A stretch of DNA of 64,000 nt from Flavobacteriales bacterium UBA952 (GTDB taxonomy: Bacteria; Bacteroidota; Bacteroidia; Flavobacteriales_D; Crocinitomicaceae). Of the stretch, positions 24,891-32,726 are shown piece after piece (the first letter of the stretch is position 1; each line of letters opens with the position of its first letter). The stretch is from the NCBI GenBank assembly GCA_002293185.1, contig DBCS01000004.1, forward strand, positions 248,001 through 312,000. Reading direction: 5' to 3'. Under the pieces are notes generated by a model. That model made no database searches, had not been told where the DNA came from, and worked only from the letters and a program-made list of their open reading frames with translations. The translations under genes and the position numbers were made by a program.

Positions 24891-25826
24891 TTAATTGATC
24901 GATTTTATTGCAATGTATTGCTGGGCCAAGCTTTCGATTTCTAGTGCAAGTCGCAAGGCATTGACGCCTGCACTTACATCTACCTTAGGCTTATTTTTAT
25001 CTATAATGCTTCTCGAAAAATCTAACCATTGCATCCGAAGCGCATTATGAGCTTCAATAGAAATGATGGTTTTCTCACCTAAGGTAGAAGTTTCTCGTAA
25101 TTGATGACCGAGCAAATCCAGCGAATATTGAGTTTCTAATGCCTTTATCTCTATAGTCCTTTTTCTTTGCTCGGAAATTCTGGATGCAAAAAGCGTGGCA
25201 AGCCGACCGTCCGCAAAAGTAAGCTTGGCCAATACTTCATCAGGAAGTTCGCTTTGATCTTGTTTGGCCTCTACTTCAATCTGGGTGGGTGTGTCTTTAA
25301 AAACGGTCAAGAGCAGGTCAATATCGTGAATCATCAAGTCTAAAACTACAGAAACATCTGCTCCTCTTTGCTGAAAAGGAGCGGTACGCCAGGCCTCAAA
25401 ATAATGAACTGCTTTTGCATTCAGACGAGGCATGAGTGCCGAGATTACTGGATTGAATCTTTCAACGTGGCCAACTTGTAATACGACCGGATGCAGTAGC
25501 AATAGTTTTTCTAGCTGTAGTGCATCAGAAAGCTGAGTACAAATTGGCTTTTCTATGAATACTGACTTTCCTAACGTTATGGCTTTGGCTGCTAAGGCGA
25601 AGTGAGCGGGCGTACTGGCTATAATACCGATAGCATCTGCTGCACCTAGTAAGGCTTCATAGGAAGAGAAGTGCTCAATAGTTGGATCAGTTTGATGAAG
25701 TATAGATTGTCTTTGCTTGTTGTGGTCATAGACCCCCACGACACTAAAATGTGCGGGTAAATCTTGCAACACCTTGAGGTGAATGCGGCCTAAATGACCA
25801 AAACCAACTAATCCGATGCGTATCAT
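24891..25826 (-). CDS. Gfo/Idh/MocA-family NAD(P)-dependent oxidoreductase
   Basis: A 311-residue oxidoreductase. It has an N-terminal Rossmann fold with GFGHLGRIH, the EKPICTQ motif (catalytic Lys of the family) and a C-terminal alpha/beta domain. Relatives oxidise or reduce sugars, often UDP-sugars such as UDP-GlcNAc derivatives in polysaccharide pathways. The sugar transferase operon immediately downstream supports a surface-glycan role. No promoter box is visible; only nine bases separate its ATG from the T-run of the rplT terminator, so it may depend on read-through. Confidence 0.87.
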   Translation of the reverse strand: MIRIGLVGFGHLGRIHLKVLQDLPAHFSVVGVYDHNKQRQSILHQTDPTIEHFSSYEALLGAADAIGIIASTPAHFALAAKAITLGKSVFIEKPICTQLSDALQLEKLLLLHPVVLQVGHVERFNPVISALMPRLNAKAVHYFEAWRTAPFQQRGADVSVVLDLMIHDIDLLLTVFKDTPTQIEVEAKQDQSELPDEVLAKLTFADGRLATLFASRISEQRKRTIEIKALETQYSLDLLGHQLRETSTLGEKTIISIEAHNALRMQWLDFSRSIIDKNKPKVDVSAGVNALRLALEIESLAQQYIAIKSIN

Positions 25827-25835
25827 GATCTATCT

Positions 25836-25870
25836 AAAAAAAAAGCCATTAGTTATGAGAACTAATGGCC
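25836..25870 (-). terminator. intrinsic terminator after rplT
   Basis: On the minus strand: GCCATTAGTT, five-base loop, AACTAATGGC, then nine T. The stem is a perfect 10 bp. It ends the thrS-infC-rpmI-rplT operon. Confidence 0.92.
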
Positions 25871-25893
25871 TTAAGCTGATATAGCATTCAATC

Positions 25894-26241
25894 TTATTTT
25901 TGAATCGTGTCGACAACCGCTTTGAAGGCCTCTGGATGGTTCATCGCTAAATCGGCAAGTACCTTGCGATTGAGTTCAATACCACTTTTGTGTACGGCCC
26001 CCATAAACTGAGAATAACTCATGCCGTGAAGACGAGCCCCAGCATTTATACGAGTAATCCAAAGTGAACGGTAATTTCTTTTCTTTTGTTTACGTCCGGA
26101 GTACGCATAAACTAAACCTTTTTCGATGGCGTTTTTTGCGACGGTCCAAACATTCTTGCGACGACCAAAGTAACCTTTGGCCAATTTCATCAAGTTTTTT
26201 CTGCGAGCTCTTGATGCTACGTGATTTACTGATCTTGGCAT
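25894..26241 (-). CDS. rplT: 50S ribosomal protein L20
   Basis: A 115-residue protein with the basic N-terminal extension (MPRSVNHVASRARRKNLMK) and globular domain (WITRINAGARLHGMSYSQFM) typical of L20, an early 23S rRNA-binding protein. It follows rpmI after an 87-bp spacer and is closed by a strong terminator. Confidence 0.98.
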   Translation of the reverse strand: MPRSVNHVASRARRKNLMKLAKGYFGRRKNVWTVAKNAIEKGLVYAYSGRKQKKRNYRSLWITRINAGARLHGMSYSQFMGAVHKSGIELNRKVLADLAMNHPEAFKAVVDTIQK

Positions 26242-26328
26242 ATTTTTAAATTTTTTGGTAAGGAGTGCTTCGTAGGAAGTCTTAGGAACTCAGTACCGGG
26301 TTCTACAATTTATTAACCTTTTAAGGGA

Positions 26329-26526
26329 CTATTTCATGCACAATTGCAACTTGACATTTGAGAGGTCAGCATCGTGAACCAATCCGGCATGCGTAAGATT
26401 GCGCTTACGTTTTGTGGCCTTTTTGGTCAAGATGTGGCTCTTAAATGCATGCTTGCGCTTGATTTTGCCACTTCCAGTGATGGTGAATCTCTTCTTTGCA
26501 CTGGATTTTGTTTTCATTTTAGGCAT
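26329..26526 (-). CDS. rpmI: 50S ribosomal protein L35
   Basis: A 65-residue basic protein, MPKMKTKSSAKKRFTITGSG then KIKRKHAFKSHIL, the standard L35 sequence and length. Position infC-rpmI-rplT is conserved across bacteria. Confidence 0.98.
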   Translation of the reverse strand: MPKMKTKSSAKKRFTITGSGKIKRKHAFKSHILTKKATKRKRNLTHAGLVHDADLSNVKLQLCMK

Positions 26527-26564
26527 TTGACTTGCTTTTTTTGTTAAACTTCTATATCAGCTTC

Positions 26565-27110
26565 TTATTTCTTTTTCGGGTTGATCAAGAGGATCATTTT
26601 TTTACCTTCTAGCTTGGGTAATTGCTCTACCGCACCGAGGTCAGCGAGTTCTTGCGCAAATTTGAGAAGTAATATCTCGCCTCTGTCCTTGAACACGATG
26701 GTTCTTCCTTTAAAGAAAACATAGGCTTTTACCTTACTGCCTTCTTCGAGGAATTTTTTAGCATGGGCCAATTTGAAAGCGAAATCGTGGTCATCGGTAT
26801 TGGGACCAAAACGGATTTCTTTCAAAATCACTTTGCTTTGTTTGGCTTTTAGTTCTTTTTGTTTACGCTTTTGGTTGTAAATAAACTTTTTGTAGTCTAG
26901 AATTTTACATACCGGCGGCGTTGCATTTGGAGAAATTTCCACAAGATCCATGTCTTGTTCTTCAGCAAGAGAAATCCCGTGGGCAACACTCATTACTTGT
27001 GGTTCTTCTCCTTCGATAACAAGACGTATCTCTGACGCATAAATCTTTTCATTGATGCGATGCTGAGCAGCCTCTTCTCTTTTTACAAATGGTTTTGAAT
27101 TTCTTCTCAT
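26565..27110 (-). CDS. infC: translation initiation factor IF-3
   Basis: A 181-residue protein with both IF-3 domains: N-terminal (INEKIYASEIRLV, ISPNATPPVCKILDYKKF) and C-terminal (KEIRFGPNTDDHDF, KGRTIVFKDRG). It binds the 30S subunit and checks initiator tRNA pairing. The start is a plain ATG rather than the rare AUU used for autoregulation in enterobacteria. It lies 17 bp after thrS. Confidence 0.98.
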   Translation of the reverse strand: MRRNSKPFVKREEAAQHRINEKIYASEIRLVIEGEEPQVMSVAHGISLAEEQDMDLVEISPNATPPVCKILDYKKFIYNQKRKQKELKAKQSKVILKEIRFGPNTDDHDFAFKLAHAKKFLEEGSKVKAYVFFKGRTIVFKDRGEILLLKFAQELADLGAVEQLPKLEGKKMILLINPKKK

Positions 27111-27127
27111 TCAGTAGTTAGTTCAAC

Positions 27128-29065
27128 TTAAGCCAGTTCTGCGGAAATTAATTCCTGAATCAAGTCCGCAAATTTGTTCAGGTCCATGCTGCCGTGATCT
27201 GCGACGCCGCGTTGCCGAACTGAAATAGTATCGGACTCAGCTTCTTTTTCACCTACGATGAGCATGAAAGGTACTTTGTTGAGTTCTGCATCTCGGATTT
27301 TTTTACCGATTTTTTCGTTGCGATCGTCAATAAGTCCGCGAATATCGGAATTATTTAGGAATTCTGAAACTTTTTCTGCGTACTCGTTGTATTTATCGGA
27401 GATTGGCAAGACAATAAATTGCTCTGTAGACAACCAAAGTGGGAAGTCGCCAGCGCAGTGTTCGAGCAAAACAGCAACAAAACGCTCCATTGAACCAAAA
27501 GGTGCACGGTGAATCATGACCGGCCTATGCTTTTGGTTATCAGCACCAATGTATTCGAGTTCAAAGCGTTCAGGAAGATTGTAGTCTACTTGAATTGTAC
27601 CCAACTGCCACTCTCGCCCTAGCGCATCTTGCACCATGAAGTCGAGTTTTGGGCCATAAAATGCGGCCTCTCCGTATTCGACTACTGTAGGTAATTCTTT
27701 TTCTGATGCAGCATCTATGATCGCTTGCTCTGCTTTTTGCCAATTTTCGTCTGAACCGATATACTTAGCGCGATTGTCTTTGTCTCGGAGTGAGATCTGT
27801 GCCTTGAAGTTTTCAAATTTCAAAGTCTTGAGCACATAAAGTACGATATCGATCACATTCTTGAACTCTTCTTTGACTTGTTCTTGCGTGCAGAAAATGT
27901 GTGCGTCGTCTTGGGTAAAGCTACGAACACGAGTTAGGCCGTGAAGCTCGCCAGATTGCTCATAGCGATAAACCGTTCCGAATTCGGCAAAACGAGTTGG
28001 TAAATCTTTGTAGGAGCGTGGTTTACTCTTGAAAATTTCGCAGTGATGCGGGCAGTTCATGGGTTTGAGATAGAACTCTTCGTTGGGATCTGGCGTTCTG
28101 ATGGGCTGAAAAGAATCAGCTCCATATTTTTCGTAGTGCCCAGACGTTACATAAAGTTCTTTGTTTCCAATATGTGGCGTAATGACTTGCTGGTAACCTG
28201 CTTTTCGTTGCACTTTTTTAAGAAAATTCTCAAGGCGCTCACGCAAAGCCGCACCTTTTGGCAACCAAAGCGGCAAACCTTGCCCTACTTTCTGACTAAA
28301 AGTGAAAAGTTCGAGTTCTTTCCCTAGTTTGCGGTGATCGCGGCGCTTGGCTTCTTCGACACGCTCGAGGTATTCGTTAAGTTCGGCTTGCTTTGGAAAA
28401 GTAATGCCGTAAATACGGGTGAGTTGTTTGTTTTTTTCATCCCCACGCCAGTAAGCACCTGCAATTGCGGTAAGCTTAACGGCCTTGACAAAACCGGTGT
28501 CCGGGATGTGTGGGCCACGGCAGAGGTCTGTGAAGTTTCCTTGCGTGTAAAAAGTAATGCTGCCGTCTGGTAGATCGGCAAGGAGTTCTAGTTTGTAAGG
28601 ATCTTGTTTTTCTTCGAAATAGGAGATGGCAGCAGCTTTGCTGATTTCTTGGCGAATAAAAGGATTCTTAAGCTTGGCGAGTTCTTTTATTTTTTGCTCG
28701 ATTTTTTCGAGGTCTTTTTCGGAGATGCTGTACTCCATTAAATCGACATCGTAATAAAAACCATTTGCTACTGGAGGGCCAATTGCCAATTTTATTCCTG
28801 GATAGAAAAATTCTAATGCCTCGGCCATAAGGTGAGCAGAGGAGTGCCACATGGTGGACTTTCCTTCTTCGTCAGACCACGTGAGTAGTTGCAGCGTGCA
28901 ATCTTGGGTCAAGGCGGTGCTGGCATCTTTGATTTGATCGTCGATGCGTGCTGCGAGCACGTTACGCGCAAGGCCTTCTGAAATAGATTGTGCCACCTGC
29001 ATGGCTGTTGTTCCGGCGTCAAACGTACGAATGTTTCCATCCGGAAAAGTAATTTTAATGGACAT
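27128..29065 (-). CDS. thrS: threonine--tRNA ligase
   Basis: A 645-residue class II synthetase. It has an N-terminal TGS domain (ITFPDGNIRTFDAG), an editing domain with SSAHLMAEAL (HxxxH-type), a catalytic core with MNCPHHCEIF and the zinc site, motif 2 RFAEFGTVYRYE, motif 3 HRAPFGSMERF, and a C-terminal anticodon-binding domain. It heads the thrS-infC-rpmI-rplT operon from its own promoter. No T-box or operator-like leader is present: the leader is under 20 bases. Confidence 0.98.
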   Translation of the reverse strand: MSIKITFPDGNIRTFDAGTTAMQVAQSISEGLARNVLAARIDDQIKDASTALTQDCTLQLLTWSDEEGKSTMWHSSAHLMAEALEFFYPGIKLAIGPPVANGFYYDVDLMEYSISEKDLEKIEQKIKELAKLKNPFIRQEISKAAAISYFEEKQDPYKLELLADLPDGSITFYTQGNFTDLCRGPHIPDTGFVKAVKLTAIAGAYWRGDEKNKQLTRIYGITFPKQAELNEYLERVEEAKRRDHRKLGKELELFTFSQKVGQGLPLWLPKGAALRERLENFLKKVQRKAGYQQVITPHIGNKELYVTSGHYEKYGADSFQPIRTPDPNEEFYLKPMNCPHHCEIFKSKPRSYKDLPTRFAEFGTVYRYEQSGELHGLTRVRSFTQDDAHIFCTQEQVKEEFKNVIDIVLYVLKTLKFENFKAQISLRDKDNRAKYIGSDENWQKAEQAIIDAASEKELPTVVEYGEAAFYGPKLDFMVQDALGREWQLGTIQVDYNLPERFELEYIGADNQKHRPVMIHRAPFGSMERFVAVLLEHCAGDFPLWLSTEQFIVLPISDKYNEYAEKVSEFLNNSDIRGLIDDRNEKIGKKIRDAELNKVPFMLIVGEKEAESDTISVRQRGVADHGSMDLNKFADLIQELISAELA

Positions 29066-29084
29066 AGTAAATAAAAATGAAGTG

Positions 29085-29092
29085 CAAAATTA
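29085..29092 (-). promoter_or_regulatory. -7 box of the thrS operon
   Basis: TAATTTTG on the minus strand, 19 bases before the thrS ATG. It abuts the T-run of the terminator of the upstream regulator gene. Confidence 0.65.
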
Positions 29093-29093
29093 C

Positions 29094-29118
29094 AAAAAAT
29101 GTAGCAGACTTCTGCTAC
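29094..29118 (-). terminator. terminator of the XRE/S24 regulator gene
   Basis: Minus strand GTAGCAGA, two-base loop AG, TCTGCTAC, then A and six T. The gene's stop codon (29115-29117) lies inside the first arm. Confidence 0.8.
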
Positions 29119-29915
29119 TTATTGTGTTTGCTGAGCGCAACTTGGAGGTCGGCCTGAATGGCGCGAATTTGACTGCCTATGGCTGCGTTATCGAGCTGAA
29201 CGTCTGGTAGTTCTTTTGAAATGTAAGATACAAAACGCCAAACTTCTAGCACCTCAGCAACAGGAACCTCATAGGGTGCATAAAGCGGATTGGTGGAACT
29301 CAGGCGCAACAATTGCTGCTCTTCTAGGAGGTTTTGAACATATTTAAAGACGATGCCGTCTTCTTTGGTAACGACAACGCATGGCGTATTGGAAGCCAAG
29401 CGCAACCAATCTTGCACAAACTCACCTACTACGTATGAACCGTGAACCACGGGCGGCATGGAGTCTCCGATGATGGGAAATGCGCGGTATTTACGGTCTT
29501 TGGAAAGAAACGGCAGACGCAAGGTGGGCAATTCTTGTAAGTAGCTTGGATCTGCATAACCAGCGGTGTAGCCGGCACTCACTTTTTCAGAAATTAATTC
29601 AATTTCTTCCTCGTTTTGCGCATTTACAATTGTGGTCAAAACGCGAAGGTTTTGGCCGCTTGCCTCGCCTTTCCATGCGCCTTGAAAAGCATCTAGCTCG
29701 GCATTAGTCAACTCTTGAAGAGACTTGGAAAGCAAAACTTCTAGAGGGATGTGCTCAATTTTGGAGAGCTGTAAGAGCAGTTCTAAACTGGGTTGAGCCA
29801 CTTCATTTTCATAACCGCTGTAAGTGGAACGATTGAGCCCTAGCTCTTGAGCCATTTCTTCTTGAGATTTTCCTTTCTTTTTGCGTAAATACTTTAAATT
29901 TTGAGCAATATACAT
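29115..29915 (-). CDS. XRE-family regulator with LexA/S24-like C-terminal domain
   Basis: A 266-residue transcription factor. Residues ~4-60 form a Cro/C1 helix-turn-helix (LKYLRKKKGKSQEEMAQELG, NRSTYSGYENE). The C-terminal half carries PIIGDSMPPVVHGSYVVGE and GIVFKYVQ, the Ser and Lys positions of S24 (LexA/CI) peptidases, so self-cleavage or ligand sensing is possible. Single-gene unit with its own promoter and terminator. Nothing around it is phage-like; similar chromosomal regulators are common in Bacteroidota. Inverted repeats near its promoter may be autoregulatory operators. Confidence 0.85.
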   Translation of the reverse strand: MYIAQNLKYLRKKKGKSQEEMAQELGLNRSTYSGYENEVAQPSLELLLQLSKIEHIPLEVLLSKSLQELTNAELDAFQGAWKGEASGQNLRVLTTIVNAQNEEEIELISEKVSAGYTAGYADPSYLQELPTLRLPFLSKDRKYRAFPIIGDSMPPVVHGSYVVGEFVQDWLRLASNTPCVVVTKEDGIVFKYVQNLLEEQQLLRLSSTNPLYAPYEVPVAEVLEVWRFVSYISKELPDVQLDNAAIGSQIRAIQADLQVALSKHNK

Positions 29916-29932
29916 AGCGCTAAATATTTGCT

Positions 29933-29940
29933 CAAAGCTA
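29933..29940 (-). promoter_or_regulatory. -7 box of the XRE/S24 regulator gene
   Basis: TAGCTTTG on the minus strand matches TAnnTTTG and lies 17 bases before the ATG. Just downstream lies an imperfect palindrome built on AAATATTT (GC-AAATATTT-AGC) that could be an operator. Confidence 0.6.
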
Positions 29941-29970
29941 AAAAATAATTATCAATATCTCATCATTTAA

Positions 29971-29989
29971 TTGATTATTTTTTAATCAA
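29971..29989. promoter_or_regulatory. inverted repeat upstream of the regulator promoter
   Basis: TTGATTA, TTTTT, TAATCAA: perfect 7-bp arms about 30 bp upstream of the -7 box. It could be an operator or a weak terminator for the TonB-like gene; the T-run is inside the loop, which argues against a terminator. Confidence 0.4.
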
Positions 29990-30003
29990 CTTAAAAATCT
30001 GGC

Positions 30004-30774
30004 TTATTGCGCTTCGAAACGATAAGAAATCCAGCCCGCAGCGGTGCCCTCTCCTGGACTAAAGCGCGAAAGTTTGGCGTATTTGAGTGCTTGTTCAACC
30101 ATACAAGCGCTGGCATTTTTACTCTTAGCGGCAATATATTGAACTTCCGCAACCCTGCCCGCTGTATTCACCTCGATTTGCAAATAAACCAAACCACTTG
30201 AATTGAAACCGCAGGTATAACCGGGGTTTCTTACATGCCAAGTATTGCCCTCAAAAGCGCTGCGCTTATTGACACTGAAATCGACCATTACGGCACCAGC
30301 AAATTGATTAGGTTGCGCAGGACCTGTTGTTTTGGAATCAGTACTTTGGCCTTGCTGCTTAAGTTCTTGTATGCGTTTATTACTCTCTTGAACAATGCGT
30401 TGGCGGGCAGCCGCACCACCCGTCTGAGCAAAAACCTCAGCTTCATAATCGTGAGCTGTTTGCTCGGGAGTACCTTGACTTGCGCCTCCGGTTTGCGCAG
30501 ACCAATTTTCATAAGATGATGGTCGTGTATCATTGGCGTCTCTGGCCAAACTACGCAATGCTCCACTTTGTTGAAGCTCCATTTCTTGCCTGATTTGTTC
30601 TTTTTCTTCTGGGCTGATCTCTTCAAGTGCTACCTCGTAAAGACCTTCATTTGAAAGCAATTGTTCTTTTTTAACGGTGGTTAGTTCGAGATAAACAAAA
30701 GACCCTACATACAAACTCAATACCACAATAAGGGCCTTGAGATAATGCTCAGACTGAAAAGATCTTGAATTCAT
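30004..30774 (-). CDS. TonB-like protein (single TM anchor, TonB C-terminal-type domain)
   Basis: A 256-residue protein with one N-terminal membrane helix (residues ~13-30), a charged, Gln-rich and low-complexity middle (to ~150), and a C-terminal domain beginning VYLQIEVNTAGRVAEVQY and ending AAGWISYRFEAQ, like TonB-family energy transducers in Flavobacteria. The proline-rich stretch typical of TonB is absent and no exbB/exbD lies in the window. It overlaps the WG-repeat gene by four bases. It may couple an inner-membrane motor to an outer-membrane partner, or be a structural relative. Confidence 0.72.
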   Translation of the reverse strand: MNSRSFQSEHYLKALIVVLSLYVGSFVYLELTTVKKEQLLSNEGLYEVALEEISPEEKEQIRQEMELQQSGALRSLARDANDTRPSSYENWSAQTGGASQGTPEQTAHDYEAEVFAQTGGAAARQRIVQESNKRIQELKQQGQSTDSKTTGPAQPNQFAGAVMVDFSVNKRSAFEGNTWHVRNPGYTCGFNSSGLVYLQIEVNTAGRVAEVQYIAAKSKNASACMVEQALKYAKLSRFSPGEGTAAGWISYRFEAQ

Positions 30775-32726
30775 GGTTGAAAGGTCATTATTTTTTGATC
30801 GGTTAAAAAATAATAAGCCAATCCTTTGGAGGAGGAAAGCTGCAATGTGCGCTCATCGAAAGGAATAATGCGTTGATAAGCACACTCGATAAGGAGTTGA
30901 GCATCTTTGTTGTAGAGGCCCAGGCCATTTTGATTTTCGACAAGAAGTAAATCGGACTCAAAGCTTTTAATTGCTTTAAATTCGGGCTGAAGAAGCACTT
31001 TTCCGAAGCTATCTACGAGGCCAACTCCCCTAGCGTCTTGAATTAAAAATCCAAAAGGAGGAAAAGCCACTATTTGATCATACTGAAAGGGCAAGGCCAC
31101 TTTAGAGGAGGTAGAAACCAAACCCCATTTGCCATTTTGCTGCACGGGCCACAAACCCGCATAGACTGGCTGCGCTGCGTCGTAGCTATTCTTGACAACA
31201 ATTCTACCTTTGGTGTCCAATAGTCCTAGTTTTGAGCCTTTTGAAAAAATAGCCACGTTCTCCTTTGTAAATGACGCTAATTCTGGTGCATTCAAAAACC
31301 ATTCCAAATCATTAATTTCCAATCGTTTGCCTGTTGAATCAAAATAATGCAAATTTTTACCAATTTTCGCAAAGATATAGGTAGCTTGTACCGGGGAGAT
31401 GATTTGCTCATACTTCGCAGGTAAAATATTTTTACCTCGTTTGTTGAGGCCTACCTTGCCATTTTTCTGTATCACTTCATATTTGGACACCACTTGAGGA
31501 AGCTCCGGCGTGTTTTGCCAGTTCATCGCAAGAAGGGTTTGCTGTAACTCTTCCCATTCGAGCGCTTTTTGCTGTAAAAACTGTCCTTGTCTACTCAGAA
31601 GATAAAATCCGCTACTGTCTTCGGCAATATAACCTTGCTCAGTAGCGGTGATATCAAGGAATTTAAAATCAACAATATTTTCGTTTTTCTTATTGATGAG
31701 GCCATACAAGCTATTTTTTGACACCACCGCCAAGCCCTCTACAAATGCACTGGCATCGTCGAATTGTGCGGCAATGACTTGTTGACCGCTTTGATCCGTG
31801 TATCCAAATTGGTCGTCTTGAAGGAAGGGATACATTTTTTTAAGGAGTAATTCGGCATCTTGGGCGAGGTCTTCCAAAAAGGGGTATGTCGGATAGTCTA
31901 TTTTAAACTGCGCTAATTTTTCTGCACTGTAGGGCTTTAAATAGAACTGATGAATTTGTTTCCAGGCCTGAGGGGTGTAGGGTGAATTTGGGTAACTTTC
32001 AATAAACGCAGCGAACGCAGTTATGGACTCTTGTTGTGCATATATGGCATATAAACGCATCCAGGCTTGGGCTGTAAAAGGATTGTTTGGATTGGATACA
32101 ATAAAACTCGCCAGGGCTAATTCGGAATTATTGCTGGTTTGTTCTTGATACCATAATTGATCGTACAGCGCTAAAGCAGCATCATATTGTATAGCATCGG
32201 GATACGAGGATATAAATACCTTAAGCGCAGCAGCTGTTTGCGCAGCCACGGCCTCTTCGTAAGCCAAACTGTCTCTAAAAAGAATAGCTTCTGTTGCCAT
32301 ATTTGTAAAAAGCTTACCAAAATTAGTAAGCCATTTTTCTGCTCGATTAATACTTGGCTGTACAAGCACCACTGCATACTCTTTTTGTGCCAACTCAAGG
32401 AGCAGTTCATGAATGGTGGAATCAGAGATTGGAATCCACTTTAAACGGGCATTTTTTTCTTCAATGGTTGCTTTTTTCCATGATTGGCTGCAGCTGTTGA
32501 GATAGTATAATGCACTATCCGGCTCATATGAAAATGCTTGGCTATAAAAAACAGACAACCCAAAAGCTGCGGCAATGCTGTCTTTTTTGAGATCTTTGTA
32601 GAAATAAGATTTTGCCAAGCCAAAGTTGGCTTGTGTCAACGCATTGAGGCCTTTTTGCGTATTTTTTTGTGCAAAAGAGTTGCTTGTTAAACCAATTAAA
32701 AATATGAAACTACAATATTTGATCAT
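30771..32726 (-). CDS. WG-repeat protein, secreted or periplasmic
   Basis: A 651-residue protein whose start at 32726 gives signal peptide MIKYCSFIFLIGLTSNSFAQ. Residues ~20-310 are helical, TPR-like, with repeated patterns such as SFIVSNPNNPFTAQAWMRLY and AFIESYPNSPYTPQAWKQI. The second half contains WG (KWG/LIN) repeats: QFGYTDQSGQQVI, LYGLINKKNENIV, KVGLNKRGKNILPAKY, KLGLLDTKGRIVV, KWGLVSTSSKVALPF. WG repeats form beta-propeller-like surfaces that bind proteins or glycans; function here unknown. It overlaps nadE by four bases and the TonB-like gene by four. Confidence 0.82.
   Translation of the reverse strand: MIKYCSFIFLIGLTSNSFAQKNTQKGLNALTQANFGLAKSYFYKDLKKDSIAAAFGLSVFYSQAFSYEPDSALYYLNSCSQSWKKATIEEKNARLKWIPISDSTIHELLLELAQKEYAVVLVQPSINRAEKWLTNFGKLFTNMATEAILFRDSLAYEEAVAAQTAAALKVFISSYPDAIQYDAALALYDQLWYQEQTSNNSELALASFIVSNPNNPFTAQAWMRLYAIYAQQESITAFAAFIESYPNSPYTPQAWKQIHQFYLKPYSAEKLAQFKIDYPTYPFLEDLAQDAELLLKKMYPFLQDDQFGYTDQSGQQVIAAQFDDASAFVEGLAVVSKNSLYGLINKKNENIVDFKFLDITATEQGYIAEDSSGFYLLSRQGQFLQQKALEWEELQQTLLAMNWQNTPELPQVVSKYEVIQKNGKVGLNKRGKNILPAKYEQIISPVQATYIFAKIGKNLHYFDSTGKRLEINDLEWFLNAPELASFTKENVAIFSKGSKLGLLDTKGRIVVKNSYDAAQPVYAGLWPVQQNGKWGLVSTSSKVALPFQYDQIVAFPPFGFLIQDARGVGLVDSFGKVLLQPEFKAIKSFESDLLLVENQNGLGLYNKDAQLLIECAYQRIIPFDERTLQLSSSKGLAYYFLTDQKIMTFQP

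Noticed and set aside
29115..29915. Prophage CI-type repressor
   Set aside because: It has XRE and S24-like domains, but there are no integrase, structural or lysis genes, no attachment repeats and only housekeeping neighbours.
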